A stretch of 26,337 nt of DNA from contig URJQ01000026.1 of the NCBI GenBank assembly GCA_900548195.1, positions 1-26,337 on the forward strand, read 5' to 3'. Source of the stretch: an uncultured Prevotella sp. (lineage in GTDB: Bacteria > Bacteroidota > Bacteroidia > Bacteroidales > Bacteroidaceae). The notes below the pieces were generated by a model. The model was not told where the DNA came from, searched no databases, and saw only the letters and a program-made list of their open reading frames with translations. The translations under genes were made by a program, and so were the position numbers. The stretch's first letter is position 1, and every line of letters starts with the position of its first letter. This document shows positions 14,580 to 21,418 of this stretch, piece by piece.

Positions 14580-16940
14580 TCAGAATCCAAAACTAAAGTC
14601 CACCCCCACACGCAAAGGCTTTGCATGTTGCTCAAAGCCACGCGATGCACTCTCGAAATAGAATGTATTATATTCCTTGTCGAGAAGGTTCTTTCCCCAC
14701 AGCGTCACGGTAAAGGCAGGTGTCTTATAGCTCATTCGCGCTCCAAGAAGTGCGTAGAATGGCTGACTGACATCATTGCTTTCAGTCCAGTAAATGCGCC
14801 CTGCTCCTGAGACATTTGCCCCGATAGTGAGAGCATCACCTCCGATTTCGAAAGTGTAAGCCGCATCAACGTTCATCGTATGCTTCGGCACAAATGGCAC
14901 ATAATTACCTGAATAATCAGCTCCTTTCTTGGAATCCTGACCTGAAGCAGTGTTGTAATCCACGAAAGTGACTTGATTATATCCATAGTTTCCACTAATG
15001 GCAAGACTGCGAATTGGAGTCCAAAGCAGTGTCAACTCACATCCATAACTCTCACTTTCTCCTGCATTGACCATCATACGTCCAAGTCCAGACGGCGCAA
15101 AGCGCACCACCTGCATATCATTGACGCGATTATAAAACAATGCCCCGTCGATCATCAGAGTGCGTTCTGCCAGTGTAAGATGCGTTCCCACCTCATAATT
15201 CCACGAGAACTCCGGACTATAAGCCACGGTTTCTACACCAGACAGTTCCACTTTTGGCATCACTGCGGAAATCATCATCTTTATCTTATCTGCCATCATC
15301 GGCATATTCTTGTCGAGATAAGCGAATGTCGCCTCTTTCACTCCGTCCATCATCTTATTCTGCATGGCTCCTTGAAGGAGGTCGGAGAACATCTGTATGT
15401 TGTATCCCCCACTCCTCATTCCGCGTGCTACAGACATATAGACGTTGTTATTTGCATCGAAATCATATTTCAATGCCACCTTCGGAAGCACATTAAAGCG
15501 ATCTCTATTTATCTTTCCATCATACTCCGTGATATTAGCTGTAAGGTCTTGAAAATCGACGTGCATACTTGGCATACTAAAACCGTAATCCACTGATGAT
15601 GACGTGTCATAATTTATGCTATTTTTCTCATAGTCAAGTCTTATGCCTGCAGTCAGTGAAAGCGCCTTTGTGATATGGAACACAGACTGATGAAACACTC
15701 CCAAATTGACCATCGGCGTCTCAAATATGCCTCCCATTCTGAGGCTTTCTCCTCGAAAATTTATTGACATCGGTGGATTTTCAGGCAATACCGAATTGAT
15801 ATTCTGTTCGAGCATAGCGACTCCATCCTTACCAAATGTCACTGGTCCTTCTGTTCTCAACCACTGCTTCGTCACGTTAAGTCCTCCTACCCAGTTCCAT
15901 ATTGCTCCATGCTTTGAGCGTGCAGTCACTTCTTCTGTCAGCGTATTGATGCGCTGGCGCTGCACCAATGTGTAGATATCTCGTGGAAGGAAATCCTGAT
16001 CTTGAAACATTCTGTCACATAGATTCTGAAAACTGGTCACCGATTTTATCTCTACATCTCCTAAATCATACGAGATATTGAGTCCGGTATTGAGCATATT
16101 TCTACGATAACGGCTCTCGTTGTTATTGGATATTTTTCCTACATAGTCGGCATACGGTTCTTTTTCTGTCAGACTTCCTGCATAATAATAAGGATATGCG
16201 CCTTCGTCACAGTAGTCATAATTGAGCGACAGGTCCATTGTCAATCGGTCATTGGCTTTGTATATCCCGCGCAGACGACCGCCAACAGTCTGTATTCCAT
16301 CCACTTTCTTACCTGTCAGGTCATTCTTAAAGAATCCGTCCGAACCGACATAGTAGCCTCCTGCTGAGAATGCAAAACTGTCATTCAGGCGATGATGATG
16401 TGAGACTGTAACGTTACGATTATTATCTCCCGTAGAGTAACCCATCTTTACTTCTGTTCCTCTGTAATGAAATGGATTCTTGGTAAATACTCTTACGATA
16501 CCTCCCATAGCATTTCTGCCATACAATGTGCCTTGCGGACCTCGCATCACATCGACTCTTTCCACATCCATAAAGTTAAAATCGAATGCGGACTTGTCGA
16601 GGTAAGGTATGTTATCGACGTACATTCCCACGGCTGGCGCATTGATTCTGCTTCCTACTCCGCGGATATAGAATGCACTGGTGAGATGGCTTCCATAATC
16701 GGGTATAAAAAGGTTTGGCACAAGATGCGAAAGCGTCTTGAGCGATTTACCCTGATTTGCTTCTAATGTAGCATCGCTGATTATCATTGACGAGGCTGGC
16801 TGCTGGCGCATCAGTCCGTTTTCTTTGATACTTGAAACTATTGATATTTCGTCCAATTGAGCATTGATAAGGCTGTCCGATATCTCTGCGTTTACCTCCA
16901 TTGCCACTGCTGAAAGGAGTGATAAGGTTATAATTTTCAT
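14580..16940 (-). CDS. TonB-dependent outer-membrane receptor
   Basis: A 786-residue outer-membrane active transporter. A signal peptide (about 1-18, ending VNA) is followed by a likely TonB box DEISIVSS (30-37). A plug domain (about 40-155) has YIRGVGSRINAPAVGMYVDN and the signature VERVDVMRGPQGTLYGRNAM. The C-terminal beta barrel ends in phenylalanine (VGVDFSFGF), as outer-membrane barrels do. The N-terminal carboxypeptidase-like domain and SusD partner typical of polysaccharide SusC systems are both absent, so uptake of a metal chelate or cofactor is more likely than of a glycan; the substrate is not readable. A LuxR-type regulator lies 86 bases upstream in the same direction, and a promoter lies between them. 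Confidence 0.92.
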   Translation of the reverse strand: MKIITLSLLSAVAMEVNAEISDSLINAQLDEISIVSSIKENGLMRQQPASSMIISDATLEANQGKSLKTLSHLVPNLFIPDYGSHLTSAFYIRGVGSRINAPAVGMYVDNIPYLDKSAFDFNFMDVERVDVMRGPQGTLYGRNAMGGIVRVFTKNPFHYRGTEVKMGYSTGDNNRNVTVSHHHRLNDSFAFSAGGYYVGSDGFFKNDLTGKKVDGIQTVGGRLRGIYKANDRLTMDLSLNYDYCDEGAYPYYYAGSLTEKEPYADYVGKISNNNESRYRRNMLNTGLNISYDLGDVEIKSVTSFQNLCDRMFQDQDFLPRDIYTLVQRQRINTLTEEVTARSKHGAIWNWVGGLNVTKQWLRTEGPVTFGKDGVAMLEQNINSVLPENPPMSINFRGESLRMGGIFETPMVNLGVFHQSVFHITKALSLTAGIRLDYEKNSINYDTSSSVDYGFSMPSMHVDFQDLTANITEYDGKINRDRFNVLPKVALKYDFDANNNVYMSVARGMRSGGYNIQMFSDLLQGAMQNKMMDGVKEATFAYLDKNMPMMADKIKMMISAVMPKVELSGVETVAYSPEFSWNYEVGTHLTLAERTLMIDGALFYNRVNDMQVVRFAPSGLGRMMVNAGESESYGCELTLLWTPIRSLAISGNYGYNQVTFVDYNTASGQDSKKGADYSGNYVPFVPKHTMNVDAAYTFEIGGDALTIGANVSGAGRIYWTESNDVSQPFYALLGARMSYKTPAFTVTLWGKNLLDKEYNTFYFESASRGFEQHAKPLRVGVDFSFGF

Positions 16941-16971
16941 CTGAATAATGTACTGTTGTTTTTTCCGGATG

Positions 16972-17002
16972 CAAAATTACTCACTTTTCTTTGCTCGAAC
17001 AA
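16972..17002 (-). promoter_or_regulatory. Bacteroidota-type promoter of the TonB receptor gene
   Basis: On the minus strand: ATTG with TTG at 17002-17000, 20 bases, TAATTTTG at 16979-16972. The -33 box is one base short of TTTG, which suits a regulated promoter. It sits in the 85-base gap after the LuxR-type regulator gene. Confidence 0.6.
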
Positions 17003-17025
17003 TACTTATTTTTAATGATTTATCT

Positions 17026-17604
17026 CTATAATTCCTCCACATCCACCATCCCATTGACCACACAATATAATAGTACGTCTGCCAATGAGCGAGCATGCAA
17101 CTTCTCCATTATATTCTTTCTATGGGTCATCACCGTGGTCGGACTGACGCAAAGGCTATCCGCTACCTCTTTACTCCTCAAGCCTTTGCAAAGCAATACC
17201 GCCACTTCTATCTCCCTTGCAGACAGCAAGAGTGGCGCTTTTTCTGCATTGCGAGCCATCGTAATGGCGTGGCCATGTCCTTTTCTCTGTAGGGACATGA
17301 TTTCTCTCACCAGCGCTTGCTGGCTCTGGCACACATTGAGCGTATTCACTCCACTTATCATCATGTCGCCATTAACCAGGACAATGCTCTTCTTGGGATG
17401 GTCGCGAAAGAACTTTGTATGCTCGAAGTATATCCTTGACGACACGAAATAATGCAGGAAATCAGCATCTTCCTGCATCGCAAGTTCTTCATACGACCTG
17501 CAAATCACCACCTCCGCCATCGGCAGAAGGTCGCAAATCAGGTGTTGCAATCCAAGACAAGCAAGGATATTCGAATCTATTATGACAAAGCGTATCTGAT
17601 GCAT
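17026..17604 (-). CDS. LuxR-type transcription regulator with degenerate receiver domain
   Basis: A 192-residue protein from the ATG at 17604; a TTG two codons earlier is also possible but less likely. The C-terminus (about 126-186) is a textbook LuxR/NarL helix-turn-helix: LLLSAREIEVAVLLCKGLRS, then VADSLCVSPTTVMTHRKNIM. The N-terminal 110 residues have the length and strand pattern of a receiver domain, but only D10 of the acidic pair is present. No aspartate follows the third strand (FLHYFVSSRI), and the switch Thr and Lys are missing. It probably does not respond to phosphorylation in the normal way. It directly precedes the TonB receptor gene, the best candidate target. No sensor kinase is nearby. 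Confidence 0.88.
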   Translation of the reverse strand: MHQIRFVIIDSNILACLGLQHLICDLLPMAEVVICRSYEELAMQEDADFLHYFVSSRIYFEHTKFFRDHPKKSIVLVNGDMMISGVNTLNVCQSQQALVREIMSLQRKGHGHAITMARNAEKAPLLLSAREIEVAVLLCKGLRSKEVADSLCVSPTTVMTHRKNIMEKLHARSLADVLLYCVVNGMVDVEEL

Positions 17605-17656
17605 AAGCAAATATCTTATTTATTATAATAATGTACCATCCCAGCAAAGGCCTCCA

Positions 17657-17680
17657 TGTCCGCTACGTTACCATAGGATG
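17657..17680 (+). repeat. Decayed dispersed palindrome, copy F
   Basis: TGTCCGCTACGTTACCATAG keeps the left arm start (TGTCCGC) and the complete loop CGTTAC of the family. The right arm is mutated, so only TCC/GGA plus an inner T-A pair can form. It lies about 90 bases before the intact copy B. Confidence 0.55.
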
Positions 17681-17703
17681 CCAGTTAGATACCGCAACCG
17701 CGT

Positions 17704-17749
17704 CAGCGCGATTTTTCACTCTTCACTCTTCACTTTTCACTTTTCACTC
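17704..17749 (+). repeat. Heptamer array (five TTCACTY units) with CAGCGCGA leader, element copy B
   Basis: CAGCGCGA (17704-17711) precedes TTCACTC, TTCACTC, TTCACTT, TTCACTT, TTCACTC at 17715-17749. The same CAGCGCGA octamer precedes the array of copy C (19413-19420). CAAGAAAAGG and the palindrome follow, as in copy A. Confidence 0.85.
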
Positions 17750-17766
17750 TCAAGAAAAGGTCCCTG

Positions 17767-17800
17767 TGTCCGCCGCGTTACCGGCGGATATAAGCAAGAA
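17767..17800 (+). repeat. Dispersed intergenic palindrome, copy B
   Basis: TCCGCCG (17769-17775), loop CGTTAC, CGGCGGA (17782-17788), extended by a G-T and a T-A pair. The 17 bases GCGGATATAAGCAAGAA (17784-17800) are identical to 19377-19393. Confidence 0.88.
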
Positions 17801-17906
17801 ACACCGAAGAAAGAAGAGCAAAAAGCTCTCCACCGCACCCTCGCAATTTCAGCTTTTCGCCCTTCTCGTTTATCAAATAAATGCGCCCGACGGCAAATGA
17901 ATCCGA

Positions 17907-19151
17907 TTACTCTGCGCTCTTGGAAATATCCTTATTGACCATAGCGCAGACGCAAGAGTCCGACCAAACATTCTCCGCTGTCTCAATCATATCGATAATA
18001 GTATAGATAGGAAGGATTATTCCCATGATGCCGATAGGAGCATTTACGCCTGACATAAGTGAAAGTGTCAGGAAATAGCAACCCATAGGCACACCAGCAT
18101 TACCGATAGCTGAGAATACTGAGATAAAGAGCCAAAGAATCATGGTGCTCAATGGCAATTCCATACCGCCGTTCTGCATCAGGAACAATGAAGTAACGAG
18201 GATGAATGCCGCGCAACCATTCATATTGATTGTCGTACAAATAGGCAATACAAAGCGAGCCACCTTACTTGAAGCGCCAAGTCTATTCTCTGCTGAAGAC
18301 ATGGTCACTGGCAGCGTTGCCGCTGAACTCTTAGTGAAGAGCGCCATCAATACCGCTGGCATCATGCTTGCCAATGTGCGGAATGGATTGAGTCCACGTG
18401 CCAAAAGGAAGAGTGGAAGCACAATGAAGAACTGGATAAAGTTACCTCCTATCACCACTGCGACATACTTGCCCAATGAAGCCATCACGATGCCCGCAGA
18501 GAACTGTGCTGACAACTGTGCTGCGAAAGCCACGATACCCAATGGCAATGCCCAGATAAGTGCGCGGATAAGCATGAAGAGCAAATCCTGAAGTCCTTGC
18601 AATCCCTTCATTATCACGTCTTTCTTGTCCGACCCTGGCATCTTTGCAATAGCGATACCGACGGCTGCTGCCAGCATAAGGATGGAGAGCACATTGCCTT
18701 CAGAGAATGGTTTCACTATATTATTTGGTATTACGCCAAGAATATGGTCATAATAAGAGGTCTCTCCTAATCCTTCTGGAAGTGCGGTACTTCCGCTCTG
18801 CACCATTGCCTGTGGAAGGTTACCTGGCTGAATTACGTTATAGAGCACCAATCCTACGGCTGCCGCTGCTATTGTGGTAAGGAGCGTATAGACGATAGTA
18901 TGCTTGAAGATACGTCCTGTATCGGCTTGATTGCCCAATGCTGCCAGTGTGGTCATCACTGCCAATGCTATTGTTGGCACAGCTAAAAGCTGGAATAATC
19001 GTGTATAAACCGTGGCGATAAAGTTCATCAAATCATTGAGTGCGGATAGTCCCAGCATTCCCAATACTGCACCTACTACGAGGGCTCCAATCCAAAGCAT
19101 AATCTGCTTTTTCTGACTGTTGTCTTTTTTCTTTTCGACTGTTGTTTTCAT
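17907..19151 (-). CDS. SLC1/DAACS-family sodium- or proton-coupled symporter with altered substrate site
   Basis: A 414-residue inner-membrane protein of the dicarboxylate/amino-acid:cation symporter family. HP1 is TKSSAATLP (263-271), TM7 is NMNG (299-302) and HP2 is GNAGVPMG (340-347). Aligned by eye with archaeal GltPh, several key residues differ. TM7 NMDG is NMNG, so D312 becomes N301. In TM8 the substrate-carboxylate arginine R397 is E380 and D390 is Y373, while D394, N401 and D405 are kept as D377, N384 and D388. An acidic amino acid is therefore unlikely as substrate, and one cation site may be changed. It has its own promoter (19186-19216) and diverges from serS. Confidence 0.9.
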   Translation of the reverse strand: MKTTVEKKKDNSQKKQIMLWIGALVVGAVLGMLGLSALNDLMNFIATVYTRLFQLLAVPTIALAVMTTLAALGNQADTGRIFKHTIVYTLLTTIAAAAVGLVLYNVIQPGNLPQAMVQSGSTALPEGLGETSYYDHILGVIPNNIVKPFSEGNVLSILMLAAAVGIAIAKMPGSDKKDVIMKGLQGLQDLLFMLIRALIWALPLGIVAFAAQLSAQFSAGIVMASLGKYVAVVIGGNFIQFFIVLPLFLLARGLNPFRTLASMMPAVLMALFTKSSAATLPVTMSSAENRLGASSKVARFVLPICTTINMNGCAAFILVTSLFLMQNGGMELPLSTMILWLFISVFSAIGNAGVPMGCYFLTLSLMSGVNAPIGIMGIILPIYTIIDMIETAENVWSDSCVCAMVNKDISKSAE

Positions 19152-19185
19152 AGTTGATAATTAAGTTTAATAAATTTAGCGAGTG

Positions 19186-19216
19186 CAAATTTATCACTTT
19201 TTCTCCAAATGGCAAA
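19186..19216 (-). promoter_or_regulatory. Bacteroidota-type promoter of the SLC1 symporter gene
   Basis: On the minus strand: TTTG at 19216-19213, 19 bases, TAAATTTG at 19193-19186. It lies 35-65 bases upstream of the ATG. Confidence 0.72.
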
Positions 19217-19354
19217 GAAACCAAGCCGAAAATTGCTCATTATTATATATTTACTATTCCCCCTTCATTATTATCTATTTTTTCCATCCCCCCCCCTTTC
19301 ATCCCTCATCCATTTTTTTCATCACCCATCCGCACCACAAGCCTGCCGTCCTTG

Positions 19355-19393
19355 GCTGGCGACAATCCTATCACCAGCGGATATAAGCAAGAA
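19355..19393 (+). repeat. Degenerate dispersed palindrome, copy D
   Basis: GCTGG (19355-19359) and CCAGC (19374-19378) form a 5-base-pair stem with a 14-base loop. GCGGATATAAGCAAGAA (19377-19393) is identical to the 3' part of copy B. A long plus-strand pyrimidine tract precedes it, as in the intact copies. Confidence 0.6.
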
Positions 19394-19412
19394 TAAGAAG
19401 CAAGAATCGCAA

Positions 19413-19451
19413 CAGCGCGAGCCATTCTTCATTCTTGATTCTTCATTCTTC
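19413..19451 (+). repeat. Heptamer array (four ATTCTTS units) with CAGCGCGA leader, element copy C
   Basis: CAGCGCGA (19413-19420), then ATTCTTC, ATTCTTG, ATTCTTC, ATTCTTC at 19424-19451. In the same register copies A and B read ACTCTTC/ACTTTTC, so the heptamer is the same length and position but differs by a C-to-T change. Confidence 0.8.
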
Positions 19452-19469
19452 ATTTCAGAAGAGCCCCCG

Positions 19470-19517
19470 TGTCCGCCGCGTTACCGGCGGATATAAGTTA
19501 GAAGCCGCGGATATAAG
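19470..19517 (+). repeat. Dispersed intergenic palindrome, copy C, with a partial second 3' end
   Basis: TCCGCCG (19472-19478), loop CGTTAC, CGGCGGA (19485-19491), then TATAAG. A second CCGCGGATATAAG follows at 19505-19517, a partial duplication of the 3' end of the element. Confidence 0.87.
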
Positions 19518-19653
19518 AGCCTTCACTCCTCATCTGTTAATTTTCCTTTCATTTGTTAATTGCCAGATTTTTTCCACCATCTCCACAGCCCCTTTTTTGC
19601 TTTCCTCCAGTCATTTCTTCGCATAAAAATGGAGAAAACATGACATCAAAAGA

Positions 19654-19735
19654 CAATAGCTATGCTTTCGCAATGCAATAACTATGCTTTTACCATGCAA
19701 TATCTATGCTTTTACATCCTAAAAGCATAGTTATT
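19654..19735 (+). repeat. Three direct 22-base repeats plus one inverted copy
   Basis: Units at 19654-19675, 19676-19697 and 19698-19719 share AATANCTATGCTTT and have an exact 22-base period. Bases 19720-19735 (TAAAAGCATAGTTATT) are the perfect reverse complement of 19677-19692. The third unit and the inverted copy fold into a hairpin with an 11-base-pair stem, one mismatch and four more pairs, around the loop CATCC. The array is about 200 bases upstream of the serS promoter and about 440 bases upstream of the symporter promoter. Confidence 0.88.
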
Positions 19736-19936
19736 ACATCGTTAAATCAATGCCTTTCCGACCAAAAAGCACCGCTTTTACCGTCTTTTTATTAAGCCTT
19801 TTTAACACCGTCTTTTCAACCTGCTGACTATCAATCACTTCCAAAATCGGCGAGAATCGCATATTTCCGACCGTAATATTTTTCGTGGAAAATTCATGTT
19901 AAAATATTGTCTGATTGCGCAAAGCAACGGATAAAA

Positions 19937-19968
19937 TTTGCACAGTCCATTTTTTTTCTGTACCTTTG
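19937..19968 (+). promoter_or_regulatory. Bacteroidota-type promoter of serS
   Basis: TTTG at 19937-19940, 20 bases including a run of eight T, then TACCTTTG at 19961-19968. Both boxes are perfect, so this should be a strong promoter. The leader before the serS ATG is about 65 bases. Confidence 0.85.
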
Positions 19969-20041
19969 CATCTAATTCGAACGCGCACACATACGAATTT
20001 CTTAGTAAAGTAACTGAATACCAACATACAAATACATAAAC

Positions 20042-21358
20042 ATGCTTACATTAAAACAGATTAGCGAAGAGACTGAACGCGTGATTGCTGGTCTCGAGAA
20101 AAAGCACTTCAATGGTGCTAAAGAGGCAATTGACAATGCTCTCGCCATTGACAAGAAACGCCGCGAGGCACAGCAGAAGATGGATAACCTACTCTCCGAG
20201 CAGAAGAAGGCTGCCGGTAATATCGGCAAACTGATGAAGGAGGGAAAGAAAGAGGAGGCTGAGGATGCCAAGAAGGCTGTTGCCGCTCTTAAGGAGGAAA
20301 GCAAATCCATGCAGGACGCTATGGAGGCTGCTGAAAAGGAGCTCACTGCCCTGCTCTGCACCATCCCTAACATTCCTTACGATGAGGTGCCTGAAGGCGC
20401 ATCAGCTGAGGACAACCACGTGGTGAAATCTAATCTCAAGGAGTGTACTCCTAATGACACAGTGGGCAACTGGGACGCTAATCCCGTTATCGAGTCTGCA
20501 AAACTGCCTCACTGGGAGCTCGCTAAAAAATACGACCTTATCGACTTTGACCTCGGCGTTAAGATTTCCGGCGCCGGCTTCCCTGTATATATCGGCATGG
20601 GTGCACGCCTCCAGCGCGCTCTCATCAATTTCTTCCTCGATGAAGCTCGCGCTTCTGGTTACACCGAAATCATGCCTCCTACCGTGGTGAATGCAACCTC
20701 TGGATATGGCACTGGCCAGCTTCCTGACAAGGAAGGTCAGATGTATCACTGCGAGGTGGATGACCTCTACCTCATCCCTACTGCTGAGGTTCCGGTGACT
20801 AACATCTATCGCGACGTCATCATCGACGAGAAAGACCTCCCTATCAAGAACTGTGCTTACACCCAGTGCTTCCGCCGCGAGGCTGGTTCTTACGGCAAGG
20901 ACGTGCGTGGTCTCAACCGTCTGCATGAGTTCTCTAAGATTGAATTGGTGCGCATCGACAAGCCGGAGCACTCTAAGGCTTCTCACAAGGAGATGCTCGA
21001 CCACGTGGAAGGCTTGCTCAAGAAGCTGGAACTGCCTTACCGTATCCTCCTTCTCTGTGGTGGTGACCAGAGCTTCACTTCTGCTATCTGCTACGACTTC
21101 GAGGTTTACTCTGAGGCTCAGAAGCGCTGGCTCGAGGTTTCTTCTGTTAGTAATTTCGATACTTACCAGGCTAACCGACTCAAGTGCCGCTTCCGCAACA
21201 GCGAGACAAAGAAGACTGAACTTTGCCACACACTCAACGGTTCGGCTCTCGCTCTCCCTCGTATCGTTGCTTCTATCCTCGAAAACTTCCAGACTGAGGA
21301 AGGCATACGCATCCCTAAGGCTCTCGTTCCTTATATGGGTTGCGACATGATAAAATAA
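20042..21358 (+). CDS. serS: Serine--tRNA ligase
   Basis: Charges tRNA-Ser in the cytoplasm. At 438 residues it is of normal bacterial length. The first 115 or so residues are the charged helical arm that binds the long variable arm of tRNA-Ser (EKKHFNGAKEAIDNALAI..., rich in Lys and Glu). The class II catalytic domain follows: TAEVPVTN, motif 2 FRREAGSYGKDVRGLNRLHE, and motif 3 LNGSALALPRIVASILENFQ, ending IPKALVPYMG. The start MLTLKQISEE is the usual N-terminus. It has a strong promoter and is followed after 60 bases by the NfnAB-type gene, with no terminator between, so the two may be cotranscribed. Confidence 0.97.
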   Translation: MLTLKQISEETERVIAGLEKKHFNGAKEAIDNALAIDKKRREAQQKMDNLLSEQKKAAGNIGKLMKEGKKEEAEDAKKAVAALKEESKSMQDAMEAAEKELTALLCTIPNIPYDEVPEGASAEDNHVVKSNLKECTPNDTVGNWDANPVIESAKLPHWELAKKYDLIDFDLGVKISGAGFPVYIGMGARLQRALINFFLDEARASGYTEIMPPTVVNATSGYGTGQLPDKEGQMYHCEVDDLYLIPTAEVPVTNIYRDVIIDEKDLPIKNCAYTQCFRREAGSYGKDVRGLNRLHEFSKIELVRIDKPEHSKASHKEMLDHVEGLLKKLELPYRILLLCGGDQSFTSAICYDFEVYSEAQKRWLEVSSVSNFDTYQANRLKCRFRNSETKKTELCHTLNGSALALPRIVASILENFQTEEGIRIPKALVPYMGCDMIK

Positions 21359-21418
21359 AAGCAATATACGAGGAGTTTACTACAAGTCGTATTAACCAAC
21401 ATCATAATTTCTACAACC

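Larger units (their letters stand above)
17605..17906. other. Gene-free 302-base region holding element copies F and B
   Basis: Between the LuxR-type regulator start and the symporter stop codon (both minus strand). It holds a decayed palindrome (17657-17680), the heptamer array (17715-17749) and the good palindrome (17767-17790). The remainder (17801-17900) is A/G- then C/T-rich with a small AGAGC/GCTCT hairpin near 17816-17832 and no recognisable gene. No clear promoter for the regulator was found. Confidence 0.6.
19217..19936. other. Long divergent intergenic region with repeats and no gene
   Basis: The space between the symporter promoter and the serS promoter. In order it holds a pyrimidine-rich tract on the plus strand (19248-19330) with a nine-C run at 19288-19296, the degenerate element D (19355-19393), element C (19413-19517), another pyrimidine-rich stretch (19518-19622), the 22-base repeat array (19654-19735), a small AAAAGC/GCTTTT hairpin (19765-19779), and two copies each of ACCGTCTTTT (near 19780 and 19810) and TTTCCGACC. 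No convincing protein-coding frame exists; short frames here are made of the repeats. Confidence 0.65.

Noticed and set aside
14488..14661. Small proteins encoded across the palindromes (and similarly at 17631-17938 and 19154-19496)
   Set aside because: These open frames translate the heptamer and hairpin repeats in different frames at each locus. They lack consistent starts and overlap stop codons or genes; the similarity is at DNA level.
17881..17900. Inverted copy of the palindrome arm near the symporter stop codon (GCGCCCGAC)
   Set aside because: It shares only nine bases with one arm of copy E, and lacks the loop and second arm; probably chance.
19288..19296. Nine-C run as a phase-variation switch
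   Set aside because: It is intergenic, about 75 bases or more from the nearest promoter box and not in a coding frame or spacer; slippage there has no obvious consequence.
19654..19735. CRISPR array
   Set aside because: The 22-base units are directly adjacent, with no spacers, the last copy is inverted, and no cas genes are nearby.
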